A stretch of 64,000 nt of DNA. Source: Selaginella tamariscina (taxonomy: Eukaryota > Streptophyta > Lycopodiopsida > Selaginellales > Selaginellaceae). Shown piece by piece: positions 1-12,053 of this stretch. How positions within the stretch are numbered: position 1 is the first letter of the stretch; each line of letters begins with the position of its first letter. A model generated the notes under the pieces. The model did not search any database. It was not told the DNA's origin and saw only the letters and a list, made by a program, of their open reading frames with translations. The stretch is taken from the NCBI GenBank assembly GCA_003024785.1, contig PUQB01000020.1:1206314-1270313 (forward strand), in the 5' to 3' direction. Both the position numbers and the translations under genes were made by a program.

Positions 1-833
1 GAAACTATATCCCACCTCGGCATCGTGTTGAAGAACGTTTTAGCGCCTTCCACATCCCTGCATTTCGAGTACCCGTCTAACAGAGCATTGCAGGAGACGA
101 CGTTAGTCTCAACCATGCTATCGAACAGCCTCTTTGAGAGCTCCACGTGGCCCTGCTGGGCGTACACCGTGATCAGAACCGTGGACGAAACCACGTTCCA
201 TTCCGGCATCATGTTGAACAGACCCTCGGCTTCCACAAAATGACCGCTCTGGGCATACATAGACACCAGAGCAGTCCACAGGGAGATGTCTCTGTACGGA
301 AGGCTCTCGAACATGTGCCTAGCTCTACCGACTTCTCCGTTGCTTCCGTACGCCGTGACCATCGCCAACAAAGTGACCGTACTGTACTCCGGGATCTCCT
401 CCAGGAGCGCTTCCGCGTCCTGTAGATGCGGAAGCGCTGTCAACATACAGGTCCATGATATTAAACTCAGCGCTGGGATCGTATCGAAGAAGCTCTTAGC
501 CTCTCTAACATGCCCTCTCTGTACATAGGCATATAACATAGTGTTATATGCAACTATGTTCGGTTCCGGTATCCTTCTGAAGAATGTCTCCGCCTCCTGC
601 AGATGCCCATTCTGGGCATACGCGGACAACATGAAAACCCATGAGTACCGGTCTTTAGTTTGTATACCGTGAAAGACTCTTTGTGCGTCTTGGATACTGT
701 CGAATCTGGCATATGCCTGGAGGAGGATATTCTGCAGATACGTGTTGTTCAGTTGCTTGCTGTTAAGTGTCAAACCCAATTGCCTCACTTGAGAGAGTGT
801 GTCGCAGGACTTGATAAGCTCTTCCCAAATCAT
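1..833 (-). CDS. Pentatricopeptide repeat (PPR) protein, N-terminal part
   Basis: The minus strand reads open from an ATG at 833 to the left edge, about 277 codons, so the C-terminal part lies outside the window. The protein starts MIWEELIKSCDTLSQ and then runs through back-to-back helical repeats of roughly 31-35 residues, with recurrent signatures such as YAQNGHLQEAETFF, YVQRGHVREAKSFFDTIP, MYAQSGHFVEAEGLF and YAQQGHVELSKRLFDSM. These are classic PPR motifs of the plant P/S kind. PPR proteins bind organelle RNA in mitochondria or plastids and help splice, edit or stabilise it; each repeat reads about one base. No clear transit peptide precedes the first repeat, so the true start could lie further upstream or the protein may use an unusual one. 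Whether it ends in an E/DYW editing domain cannot be seen. It is divergent with ATG11. The family call is very sure, the target unknown. Confidence 0.93.
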   Translation of the reverse strand, partial: MIWEELIKSCDTLSQVRQLGLTLNSKQLNNTYLQNILLQAYARFDSIQDAQRVFHGIQTKDRYSWVFMLSAYAQNGHLQEAETFFRRIPEPNIVAYNTMLYAYVQRGHVREAKSFFDTIPALSLISWTCMLTALPHLQDAEALLEEIPEYSTVTLLAMVTAYGSNGEVGRARHMFESLPYRDISLWTALVSMYAQSGHFVEAEGLFNMMPEWNVVSSTVLITVYAQQGHVELSKRLFDSMVETNVVSCNALLDGYSKCRDVEGAKTFFNTMPRWDIV

Positions 834-851
834 AAGGCAATTAATTAAAAA

Positions 852-899
<48 letters not shown>

Positions 900-1236
900 A
901 TTAATAAGTAATTCTTATTAACGAACTACGTACACGTACTCTTTCTGAATCATAAGAAATTACATAACAATTTTAAATATATTAATTATTTAACGTATGT
1001 GGAATATTATTTTAAACAGGGGAATACCCCTGTTTTTAGGGCTAGGGTTTCCGAGGGAAGAAGGAAGCAGCGACATAGCGTGGCGTGCTTCTAAACGAAA
1101 TCTTGCTGTGTTCCTTGCACGATCACATAAGAGGGAGCGTGTGTACACCAGAATTGGTAAATATTATAGAGTTTTTAGGAAAAAACTATATAGTTTTTTT
1201 TTAGGTTATTCAGAGAAGGAAATTGATGGTATACAG
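834..1236. promoter_or_regulatory. Shared upstream region between PPR and ATG11
   Basis: About 400 bases separate the two divergent starts. The half next to the PPR gene is AT-rich with a TA dinucleotide run. The half next to ATG11 carries TAGGGTTT at 1043-1050, which matches the plant telo-box found in promoters and 5' leaders of housekeeping genes. A reading frame at 997-1236 is in phase with ATG11, but its translation resembles nothing in the family, so it is taken as leader or leader intron. A bidirectional promoter is inferred from layout only. Confidence 0.45.
853..891. repeat. (TA)n microsatellite
   Basis: A near-perfect run of TA dinucleotides of about 38 bases, directly upstream of the PPR start. 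Runs like this vary in length and may form cruciforms. Confidence 0.9.
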
Positions 1237-4200
1237 ATGATAATCCACTACCCAGAGACAGGCCAATCTTTCGAGCTTGAACATCTACAGTCGTCATCAA
1301 GAGTCGAGGAAATTCAGGATGTTCTGGCTCCTCTCACAGGTATTCCCAAGCAGGAACAATTACTTATTGCTGGGGCAGACATACGCCTCGACCCAAACAG
1401 GAGTATAGACTCCTTACCATTGGGGAATAGGCCAATCTTCTTGTTCAACAAGCAGAGAATCCATGCCAGCTCTCCCCACCTCCCAGACAGGAAATACCTT
1501 CCAATGTGGAAGCCATATTCCCGACCAGTCCCCCGGTTCCCAGAGCAGCTCCTTATTCCAACAGGCATGGGATCCTGCTGTTCGGTCACTCCCCACGTAT
1601 GAAAGCCAGTTTCGGTCTAATTTCCTCAAGGGTCATGCCGTACTCAATGCCAGTCAGGTACTCATTCACTATATGTATATAGGTGCGTGCGTGCGTGCGT
1701 GTGTGTGGGTAGAGGCTTGTATGTACATATATATGCATAGCATACATAGAGTTATGTTAATGATGTTTATGTTTATAGAATAAGATAGAGGCGTGTAAGA
1801 AGTTGGCGAGTGAAATGCATGTCCAAGAGATGGCTTTGAATATCGTCCGGGACAGCACGGAGAATCTATATCGCAGCATTGAGAATGGGTACAACGAGTT
1901 TGTGGCCGATTTCCAGGTAAGTTTACTTGTCTCTGTGAAAGAGGGAGAGAGATTATAGCTATTGTCATTGTGTCTTTTATACTATCTATATAGTATATAC
2001 CATAGAGTTAGTATCTTTCTGATACTAGCGAATATTATATAATCTATATATTACAACTATATATGAGTATATACTGTAATATATTATGTATAGTATGCTA
2101 CATGGTTGCATTATATTTATTAATGCTGTTACAGAGGCAAAATCGCTCATATGTTGAGCTGATTGAGGGGTTCAAAAGGGACATGGACAGATTACGGGCA
2201 GCTAAATTACACCCCTGTCTGAGGACGGAGTCTCGTCGGACTCTCCTGGATTGCGTGAATGAGATGCCTTGCGTAATCTTGCACAGGATTGTGACACGTA
2301 TCACCGACAGCTTTGCTCAAAGGTATGTATACACGTGGTTGCCTATATATGTTTGAATACACATTTTTCTGTGTATAATACACTAAAGAGCTATACTATG
2401 AAGGTGGCTGTGCTTACGAGCGACTATAACGAGTTGAAACGTAGCGTGGACTCGTACCTTGGGCGGTCTTCACCGGTTAACTTACTTTATATGGAGAATA
2501 CCCTGGAGGATCACTTGCAGTACAGAGAAGAACAAGCCACCATTCTACAGTCATTAAAGTATGCTATACGTGTAAATATTTTTTATATCCATGCAGTATA
2601 CTTTCATGTATGTATACTGTGTGTGTGTGTATAGATACATATTATTTTTTATCATGTCGTAATATGTATGTATGCGTGAATTAATTAAGCTATACCATCT
2701 ATGGAAAGGCCATGTATCCGTGCACGCCTCTATCTAGTGTATGCGTGCATGAAACATGTATGACAAGCATAGATACAGAAACACAAACATATGTGACTGA
2801 AACATACGCCTTTGTGCAGAAAGGATGTGAGCAAAGTAAAGAAGCTAATGGATGACTGTGCTGAGGGGAGGTACACGTCATCCCATGTACAAGATACACT
2901 TCTGGCTCTAGGACCAATGTACGATGTCCAAGTCAGCAGCCATTTGCCACGTATGGAGGAATGCGACGTGGAGCTCCGTAAGCTGCTCCAGCTGTTCATA
3001 GATGCGAAGAACGAGATGAGCCTTTCTGTACATCAACGGATGCAAAGTGTTGGATCTTTACAATCCTGCGCCAAGGATATACAGAATGATATAGGGCTTT
3101 ATCGCGAAGCCATGCTCCAGCAAGAGAAAAAATTCAAGGTAATATCTACATACACATATATAAGTATTTCATAAAAGAGAGAGAGTAAAATGCATACATT
3201 TTACAAAAATATATGTTTGATCATACTTGTATACCACTACAAGTCTTGTTACATATCTATCTTTTATGCATATATACGTAAATGTTTATACTAAATATAT
3301 TATATATATTGCATATATATTATATGTTTCGTAACAGGGTCTGAAACAAGCTCGAAAGGTGGCAAGCTCGTATAAAGCATGCCTTGCAGAGATTGTAAGA
3401 AGAAAGTCTTACATGAAGCTGTACTGTGGACAAGCTGGTCAGCTTGCTGAAAAAATGGCAAGGAAAAGGTAATGAATACATTTATGTATAGTTGCATGTG
3501 TGTGTATATACACACATAGAAACTTTACTTAATACTTCTAATAAATAGGGACAAGGAAATAGCACGAAGGGAGGATTTTTCACGAATACATGCAATTAAT
3601 CTCCCTCATGATTTAATCACTTCAATGGGGTTGTATGAAGTGCCAAGCCAGTGTGTTGTAAACATTGCACCTTTCGACACCAACTTGCCAGAAATCGATA
3701 TCCAACACGTGGAACGCTTAGGAGGGAGCTACACCTCATTGCAAGCCGAAAATGATGAGGTAAGGTGTATCTATATGTATGTATATATGCGTAATGTGTA
3801 TGTATATGCACAAACATGACTTGTATACAGGAGGGTTACAGCAGCTTGGAAGAGATTACAGGTACAAGTAACCTCGAAGTAGAGAATGCAAGGCTGAAAG
3901 CTCAGCTGGCAGCCTCTGTTGCAATCATCTGTAGCCTGGACTTGAACTTCCGACCTGAGAGTTTAGGAGAGGACCAGATTTTCCGACACAGGCTTCACCT
4001 ATAGAACGGACTGTGGAGGCACTGAGGCTGAAGGACGATTACTTGACTCAGCTTATGAAGGTTATCACTGAGAAGAAGGCACAGTGTGATGCTTACGAGG
4101 GACGTATTAAGGAGCTGGAGGAGAGGATGAGGGAGGAATCGAGCCGCTCGGTCCAGGGTCTGGATGTCATGCTTTCCAGTGGTAATCTCGAGGTTTCTGT

Positions 4201-5150
4201 AGTCACTGGGGATGGACAGAAGGCTGAGGAACAAGGTACTACTGCGGAGGAATTTGATAGTGGTGCAAAACCTGATCAGAAGCAGCTGGAGCTGGAGGAT
4301 GAAATGCTCACGGAGAGTATCAAGCTGCAACCGAGAGGTCTGTACAAAAAGAGCAGATGCTTTCTGAGAGCACAAAGCTAGACACGCAGATGTCCACAGA
4401 GAGCGACAAGTTACAGGAGACACAGGATCAGGAGGTGGTGAGCGAGGATCCAAGGGTCCATAAGCTCCGGATGGAGCTGGAGACGAGTTTGGAGATGGTG
4501 CGGCAGTGCCAGATAAACAATGCACACCTGGAGAATCGGCTGAGAGAGGCCAGAGAGGAGGCCAAGACACACCTGTGTGCGGCAGATAGGAGGGCTGTGG
4601 AATATAATGTATTGCGAACGTCCAGTGTACGTCTTAGAGGCCTGCTTGAGAGACTTAAGAACTGTATAGCGTCTCCAGTTGGTGGTGCTTCTGGGTTTAC
4701 CGAGTCGCTCCGGACGTTATCGGGCAGCACTTGCAAGGTAATATACACGCCTATGCACTTACATATTTATGTGTGTGTATATGCTATATCTACATGTGCT
4801 TGACACTCACATTGTGAACAGCGATGCGGGAGATGATGTGGGCGCGGAGTTTAGCTCGTTTATAAGTATTCTGGCGGACAGAGTGACGTCGTTAGCTCAG
4901 CAGCGTGCGGAGCTGATGGAGAGGTGTGCTGTTGCAGAGAAGGAGGCTGAGAGTAAGGCGGATATGGCTAAGAGCCTGTTTGCAAAATGTAAGCTGGAGA
5001 AGCAGGTACTTCCTCGTAACACTTCTATTTGCTAAGAATAAAAAAGACACTTTCATGTTACAAATCGCATGTAAGAACTACATAACTACATATAGTTAGT
5101 ACTAAGTTCGTTAGCTTGTAATCTGCATGGTGTGTGGGTGTTAGAGAGAG

Positions 5151-5191
<41 letters not shown>

Positions 5192-5574
5192 TTATACGTA
5201 CTGACTCTTTAAGCACGCAGGCAAGCAAAGAGAAGATATCATTAACACGCTTCCAAGTTCACGAACTGGCATTGTTTGTTCCAAATGAGGCGGGGCACTA
5301 CGAAGCAGTCAACTGGAAGTGTCCAAATTATTTCCTGTCACAGGAGTCTGTGGCACTCTTCTGCGAGCAGTTCCAAGGAGAGGAGACAAGGTATATACTC
5401 GGACAAATTGTGCATATTGAGCGGTATGTTGTGAGTGAAGAGGGAAAGTCTAAACAGAACCCATTTGATTTGGAGGTGGGGATTGAATACTATGTTGTTA
5501 CTCTGGCTATTGGTGCCTGGATTGATGTACATAAAATGAGAGGGTTTATATTCATCAATAATGTATATAATTAG
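1237..5574 (+). CDS. ATG11: Autophagy-related protein 11 (ATG11), ten-exon gene
   Basis: ATG11 is a scaffold that links the ATG1/ATG13 kinase complex to membranes in plant selective autophagy. The start chosen is ATG 1237 (MIIHYPETGQSFELE), which lines up with the ubiquitin-like N-terminus of plant ATG11. My exon estimate is 1237-1657, 1779-1916, 2135-2322, 2389-2558, 2820-3138, 3338-3468, 3549-3759, 3831-4737, 4822-5005 and 5221-5574. Introns are 66-261 bases with GT/AG ends. Family landmarks in order are LRAAKLHPCLRTESRR, KVKKLMDDC, YKACLAEIVRRKSYMKLY, ITSMGLYEVPSQC, HLENRLREAREEAKTHLCAADRRA (coiled coil) and the C-terminal ATG11 domain with KEKISLTRFQVHEL, NEAGHYEAV and ILGQIVHIERYVV. The total of about 1,000 residues compares with about 1,150 in Arabidopsis. 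Oddity: the frame jumps near 1460-1560, 2265, 3975 and 4345, mostly at single-base runs, and the 4737/4822 junction is also out of phase. Either the gene is decaying or the sequence has small indel errors. Confidence 0.92.
5143..5192. repeat. (GA)n microsatellite in the last ATG11 intron
   Basis: A GA-dinucleotide run of about 48 bases with one interruption lies inside the last intron (5006-5220), upstream of the acceptor at 5220. Open translation across it (RERERE) is a by-product of the repeat. Confidence 0.88.
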
Positions 5575-5592
5575 TAACATTTTTAACTTTTA

Positions 5593-5598
5593 AATAAA
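5593..5598 (+). terminator. Likely ATG11 polyadenylation signal
   Basis: AATAAA lies 19 bases after the ATG11 stop codon, followed by T-rich sequence. This is the canonical signal, but plant signals are loose and a more distal site is possible. Confidence 0.45.
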
Positions 5599-5599
5599 A

Positions 5600-6204
5600 A
5601 TTGTTAAAGTTTTACTGTTTTTATTTTGTTTGCTTTAGTAATTAGATAATATTTTTGACATCTTTTCTACATATATGTGGACTTAATGTACATAGACATT
5701 TACAAATATTTATACGATCGATATTTAATATCTAAATTTATTAGTAATATACAAGGCATAATGTAATTTCTCTTAATTAAATAGCTGAATATTAATAATG
5801 AACTTTTATAATCTAATAACCTTAATTATGAGCCTTACATATGAAGAGTACACAATGAGTTTATTAATTGAAATCATCTGCCAAGTATTATGGAAGTTAT
5901 AAATTAATATCATAAAATAAACTCCGTGAATATTAAAAATTATTACATATTAGAGTTTCTACTGTAGTTGAGTTTTAAGTTAATATTTTATTAAAAATTT
6001 ATAAAAAGGCTTTGTAAAATTTTAAAAAAAAATTTAAATCATTAAAAAATACATCACAAAGTGAGTACTTCAAAACTTATAAATGTTTTATAAATTTAAA
6101 AATATATTGATATATTCTTGTATAAATTAGTGAGCTATATATTTAAATATTAAATATTATGCTTGAATGTTTTAACGATTGCATTCCATTTTGTGATATG
6201 TAAT
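5600..6204. other. AT-rich intergenic DNA, nothing recognised
   Basis: Very AT-rich sequence downstream of ATG11 with many short homopolymers. No open frame of note, no repeat with clear ends and no RNA gene is visible. Confidence 0.6.
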
Positions 6205-6365
6205 AGGTGGTGCACCCAGTGTTTCATGTTAGCCTTAAAAAGAATACTCGTAGGAATGAGTTTTGGATAGATTCTTTGTGAATGTACGAGGTTAACTATA
6301 CAGGACCAGTTGAGTAAGTTATATTGCCCTTAAGGACAAGACTTTGCTAACGGGGTAGGATTGTT
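6205..6365 (+). mobile_element. Gypsy 3'-end scrap, same family as 8686-12255
   Basis: About 160 bases match 11895-12060, which is the end of the integrase region (reading VHPVFHVS then TGPVE) plus the polypurine stretch and the first bases of an LTR. It is a truncated, diverged fossil fragment of the short-LTR Gypsy that is present more fully at 8686-12255. Confidence 0.75.
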
Positions 6366-6603
6366 ACGATGGGACATTAAAGTAAATAAAAACCTTTTCT
6401 ATTTTTTCTATCTCATACTTTTGGTATTGATTTTAAGAAATGTAAATTATTAAGAAATTTAAAATTTATTATAACTCTATAATTTTGTTAAAATATGGTC
6501 CACAGCAAATATAGTTATTAAAGTGCTAATTATACATATACAATCATTGAGACAACACTTTTTATTTATTACTATTAATTTTGACAGACTCTATTGTATA
6601 TAT

Positions 6604-6605
<2 letters not shown>

Positions 6606-6641
<36 letters not shown>
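6606..6641. repeat. (TA)n microsatellite
   Basis: Perfect TA dinucleotide run of about 36 bases in AT-rich intergenic DNA. Confidence 0.9.
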
Positions 6642-6643
<2 letters not shown>

Positions 6644-7190
6644 CACTTTTAAATGTTAAAGGGCCTTTTAATTCATTTAATACAATGACACATACTTATT
6701 ATAATATTTACATTTTAAATACAAATTCTAACTCATTGTTCACATAAATAGAGTGCACAAAAGTTCAAAAATTATCTTTAGGTTAAGTGGTATTTGCCAT
6801 TATAATTTGACACTAACTTCAATACTTAGTATAACACATAGATAATATTTTATATTTAATTTAAACCATATTTAATTAAAGTAATTAAAGAAAGTACTGT
6901 GTAGTAATTAAAAGTCCCCCCACCCCTCAATTGGAACCTAATTCATCTATATTTTATTATTTGCATTTTTAGAAGTCATAAAATGTTATTTATGATGTAA
7001 ATTAAATTTAATATAGAATATACTTTTTTTCTTTATGTATTTAGTACTCAAGATTTTCACACTTTTTATATGATAGTGAGTATATGTTTTGCTAGTGATT
7101 GTAGGTGCATATTGGCAGTGATAATGAGTGTAAATTGATAATGAGGTGTAAGTTGGTGTTGTGGAGATGCTAAATAGGTTTTTAGGGAGG

Positions 7191-7580
7191 TGTCACGACC
7201 CTTTTAAGGATGATTGAAAATGAAAGAGCAAAAATAAAAAAGAAAGAAAAACTGTATTCAATAAAGAATGATAAAAAAATAAAAATTTAAAATTTAAAAG
7301 AAAATCGAATGAAATGGAAATTTGAATGATTGAGAAGAACATAAATGACTTGTGTTGAACATTATAAAAAAAAACTTAATATGGAAGCTCTTTTATATAG
7401 TGAAACATTAGTAGTGGAATTAAAAGTTGCAACTCAAGTTGGAACTAAGAGTGGAAATTCTAATTAAAACTGAAAGTGGAATTAAAAGTTGGAACTGATA
7501 GTGGCATTGGTGGTGAAATTGGCCATGATAGCAATGATGATGATAATAGTGACAATGATGATTGTTCTAGATTCGTGTCA
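7191..7580 (+). repeat. Direct repeat copy 1, LTR-like
   Basis: This stretch begins TGTCACGACC and is repeated, diverged, at 7982-8400 in the same direction. Shared blocks include the ATCGAATGAAAT region, a CTTTTATATAGTG TATA-like block and a final GATAGTGGCATTGGTGGTG block. A shared TGTCAC start and a TATA-like box suggest LTRs of an unrecognised element. I found no primer site or polypurine tract, so a simple segment duplication is the alternative. Confidence 0.6.
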
Positions 7581-7981
7581 CTAAACATATTTATAAAATG
7601 GTATTTAAACTCTGAAGGATTGGATCATGATTTTCAAAGAGTGTAGCAAACCATGAAGGAGCAGTTCAAAAAAGGAGGGAACTAGCTAATCCTACCTTAG
7701 CAATATTGGTGGAATAATGCCTTGGTTGCATAAAGACCCATAATTACCTAATTTAAGAACTCACAGAAATTTGCCATCAAACTTAATTGGTATGCTGATC
7801 TTTGGCTTTAGAAGGCTTACCATAGAGGAAGATGGTGAATTGTGAAGACATTCAACTTTAGTCCTCTATGCCTTATTGGCTTCCTTTGATGCTTGAAAAT
7901 AACTTGCATATGATTAAGAGTCAATTGCATATGACTTGGGCATTGTTCCAAAGGATACAACATTCTTTAAAGCATTAAAAA

Positions 7982-8400
7982 TGTCACAAGCCTGTCAAGG
8001 GTGATTAAAAATGAAGAATAAAAGTAAAAGAAAAAGAAGAACTAAAAGTTACAAAAATAAAAATATAAAATTCAAGAGAAAATCGAATGAAATAGAAATT
8101 CGAATAATCAAGAAGAACATGGATGATTTGTGTTGAACACTCTAAAAGAAAACCTAATATATAGGCTCCTTTATATAGTGACACACTGGCAGTAGAATTG
8201 GGAGTTGTAACTCAAGTTAAAACTGAGAATGGAAATTCCATTTAAAATTGAAAGTGGAATTGAAAGTTGAAATTAATAGTGGCATTGGTGGTGGAACTAG
8301 CAGTGATAGTAATAATGATGAAAATAGTGACAATGACAATGACAATGATAGTGGTAATGACGGTGACAATGATAGTGACAATTATGATTTTGGTGTGGGT
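7982..8400 (+). repeat. Direct repeat copy 2, LTR-like
   Basis: Second copy of the repeat at 7191-7580, about 790 bases away. Its end runs into an acidic low-complexity stretch (GATAGTGACAATGA repeats) that makes an open frame, 8248-8592, rich in Asp, Asn and Ser. That frame has no recognisable domain, and I do not call it a gene. The 400 bases between the copies (7581-7981) show nothing recognisable. Confidence 0.6.
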
Positions 8401-8685
8401 TCGAGTATCGTAAGGGAAAAAATTTACTTAATTGATGAAATTATGACAATATTATCTTGGAATGTAACCTATTGTTTTGGTTTACAAGTTGACAAGGACA
8501 GAAGTACATACACAACACTTCTTCATAAACATAAATACGTAGATACTACTCTCTCTACAAGTACAAGTAGTTCTTTATTGGAATTGTTCTGACTCCAGCT
8601 CTTCAACTGCACTCATCGCCTTGAGTTGAGGACACTAATGGGGATGTACCTTTGGACAATGACATCGATACTCAAGGTCTCCCAT

Positions 8686-8893
8686 TATTATGACCCGTAT
8701 AACGAATCAAAGAATATTCCTCAGAAAGGTATAAGTTAGAATATTCCTAAGAGCTATACCTAGATCTAAGAGAATTAAGGGCACCCTAATATTGGAAGCC
8801 TTTTTGGAGAGCAGCGTGTAGAGACTAGAGATAGCTCGGGGAGGTCAGGTGGTTTTGTGAGGGCCTTTAGTTTGTACGTAGTGGTGCCTAACA
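8686..8893 (+). repeat. 5' LTR of the short-LTR Gypsy
   Basis: 208 bases ending GCCTAACA, followed at once by the primer site TGGTATCGGAGGC. The partner is 12054-12255. Confidence 0.9.
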
Positions 8894-9294
8894 ATTGGTA
8901 TCGGAGGCAAGGTTCGAGATGAGTGCCTGGTGGGAAGGGATAATACCACCTGTGTGGAGATGTTGGACACTAAAAGGCAAATTGTCCAAGGAGAAGCAAG
9001 CCCAAAAGCAAAAGTTTCAATGGCAGCAAGGACAAGTAGATGCCTAAGAAGCTTTAGGAGATGGAGCGTGGAGAGGAGCACAAAGGAGACTTCTCTAAAC
9101 CACAAGGTAAATTTCTATTTGTTCTTGCTCAATAGGTAAACTACATGGCACGGGAGGAGCCACACACACGTGCTATTGTGGTGGAGAAACAACTTGGTGA
9201 GCGTCCAGTGCGAGTCCTTGTGGATAGCATGAGTAGCGATAACTTTGTGTCAACAAAGTTAGTGGAGGAGTGCAGCTTGCCCACGAAGACTGTG

Positions 9295-9612
9295 CCTCAA
9301 TACGAATTCGAAGGCTTAGTTATCACACAAAGCTACAGTGCTTGTGTGGAGGAGTTACAGCTGGAGGTTGGCAAAACCCAGCTGGTGGAGCTGCGCGAAG
9401 AGCCTCAATACGAGATTGAGGGCTTAGCTATCACACAGAGCTACATGCTTGTGTGGAGGAGTTACAGCTGTAGGTTGGCAAAACCTAGTTGGTGAGCTAC
9501 ACGAAGAGCCTCAATACGAGATTGAGGGCTTAGTTGTCACACAGCTAAATTGCTTGTGTGGAGGAGTTACAGCTAGAGGTTGGCAAAACCCAGCTGGTGG
9601 AGACTTTCTTTC
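9295..9612 (+). repeat. Three tandem copies of a ~107-base unit inside the Gypsy
   Basis: The unit starting CCTCAATACGA appears at 9295, 9403 and 9509 (periods 108 and 106). It covers the end of the protease-like region, so part of the fossil coding sequence was amplified in tandem. Confidence 0.88.
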
Positions 9613-12053
9613 TTGTGGAGCTAGTGTGTGTGGATCCTAAGATCTAGTGGAGCACCAAGCACATGAAGCTTGAGTATAGTGAAGTGAAAGACACTTGGTT
9701 TGGAACAAACAAGTTCTTTTACTGTCACCTTGAGCAAAGCTGTTGTGCGAGGAGTTTGCTGACGTCTTCCCTCCTGAGCTACCTCATGGCTACCACATGC
9801 AAGAGGTGTGGAGCTGGAATAGGGTACGAAAGCCATTTACCGTAAGCCATTCCGACTGAGCCATGCTAAGGAGCAAGAGGTTAAGAGACAAGTGATGGAG
9901 CTATTGGAATATGGCTTCATACAACTGAGCAAGTCTCCATTTGGTGCACCAGTATTGCTTGTCAGGAAGAAAGATGGCACCATGAGGATGTGCATAGACT
10001 ACAGAGCTCTCAACAAGTAAATAGTGAAGGACAGGATGCCCATGCCACGTGTGGATACTATCATGGATCATCTCGGTGGAGCCAGAGTGTTCACCAAGAT
10101 AGATTTGCACAGTGGGTATCATCAGATTGTGTGAAGGAGGCAAATCTACAAAACTGCTTTCAACACTAGCTTTGGGCATTTCAAGTTCACTGTTATGCCA
10201 TTTGGCTTAACAAATGCCCCAGTCACATTCACTCGGTTGATGACTGAGGTGTTTGGTGACTACTTGTATGACTTTGTGGAGATCTTCCTCGACGATATTC
10301 TTATTTACAGTAAGAATATGAAGGAGCATGTGCAGCATTTGAAGAGTTCTTCAGTTGTTGAGGGAGAACAAGCTCTATGCAAAGAAGAGCAAATGTGCAT
10401 TTGCTCAGTGCGAAGTGGAGTATTTGGGTCACATTGTGACGCCAAGTGGAGTGAAGACTGATCCACAGAAGGTGAGTGGTGGAGCAATGGCCAGTTCCTA
10501 GCAATGCAGAAGAGTTACGGAGTTTCTTGGGCATGGTTGGTTATTACCAGCGGTATGTCAAGGATTATGCCAAGAAAGCTTCTCTGTTAACTAGGTTGCT
10601 GAGGAAGGACGTTCCCTTTGCATGAAGTGCTTGAGAGAAGAGCAGTTTCCAAGCTTTGAAACAAGCTTTGGTACGTGCACCAGTTTTATGTATTGCGTAA
10701 CGTGTGATGCAAGTGAGTGGCCATTGGAGTTGTACTTATGCAAGAGGGAAGGCCTATTGCTTATAAGAGTCATACTTGAATCCTGCAGAGCAACAATACT
10801 CAACGTATGAGCAAGAACTACTGGCTATTGTTAATGCATTATGAGTTTGGAGGCATATCTTTATGGTGCAAGTTTCAAGTGTTTACAAATCACAAGCTTT
10901 GGTGTATCTGTTCAAACAAAAGAGTTAAACTCTCAGCAAGCTCGCTGGATGGTTAAGCTCATGGAGTTTGGCAAATTTCTATTGAGCATTGTGTGGGAAA
11001 GGCTAACATGGTGGTATATGCTTTGTCACGCGTTAGGAGAGCCACAATGGTTAGAGAATTCCAAACACGCTTATGTAATGCATTAACAAGGATGGTCAAT
11101 GAGTTTAGCCAGGTAGTTCAACATGCTCAAGCACAAGACGCTGAGGTGCAGGAGCTCAGAGGACAGCTAGAGCCACCATTCTCATTTTAGGATGGAGTTT
11201 TGTACTACAATGGCCATGTGTATCTTCCTTGTGGACCATTTGATCAACCAGGTACTATATTTCCATCATGATCACCCGGAGGCTGTCATTTTGGGGGGGA
11301 AAATGTATGAGTTGATCAAGAGAAGGTTCTATTGGAGGAATATGAAAGCTAATATCATAGAGTACTGCAGGACTTGTGACAAGTGTCAGCAAGTAAAGGT
11401 GCCCAGGGAAAAACCAAGTGGGCTATTAGTACCATTGCCTATTCCAACAGGCGATGGCAGTATCTCTATGGACTTTGTCACCCATTTGCCAAGGACATAG
11501 TGGCATTGGAATGAGTCCATATTATGCTATGTTTGGACGGCATTCCAAGACAGCTTTTGAGTGGGTTTAGCAAGTAAGAAAGCTCAAGGCAACATGATGA
11601 GGAAGCTAAAGATTAGTGTTGAGCTTAGAAACATTCAGAGTTTGTGCAAGAAGAACTTACAAGTAGCTCAGAGCCGAGCTATCAAGTTTGTTAATGAGCA
11701 CAAAAGCTTCCAAGAGTTCCAGGTGGGAGATTATGTATATCTCTGAGTGGTATTTGCCACACATGTAAGGCGAACACTATTGTGGCCTTACGGAAGGGAC
11801 ACAATGATAAGTTGTCTCCCAGGTACTCAGGTCCTTATGAGATTCTGGAGCGTATCGATAAGGTGACATATCGACTACGATGCCAGAAGGAGTGAGGGTG
11901 CACCCAGTGTTTCATATTAGCCAATTAAAGAGAGTACTCACAAGGAATGAGTCCCGGGTAGATTCTTTGTGGATGTACAAGGCTAATGATACAGGACCAG
12001 TTGAGTAAGTTATACTGCCCTTGAGGACAAGGACTTGCTAATGGGGGGAGGAT

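Noticed and set aside
997-1236. In-frame N-terminal extension of ATG11 (80 codons)
   Set aside because: The extension resembles no ATG11 and runs through T-rich, leader-like sequence. The family match begins at the ATG at 1237.
5134-5220. Arg/Glu repeat peptide in phase with the last ATG11 exon
   Set aside because: It is translation of the (GA)n intron repeat. A good acceptor at 5220 and the family match from ASKEKISL place the exon start at 5221.
8248-8592. Acidic Asp/Asn/Ser frame as a gene
   Set aside because: It arises from a GATAGTGACAAT low-complexity run at the end of a diverged repeat whose other copy is not open.
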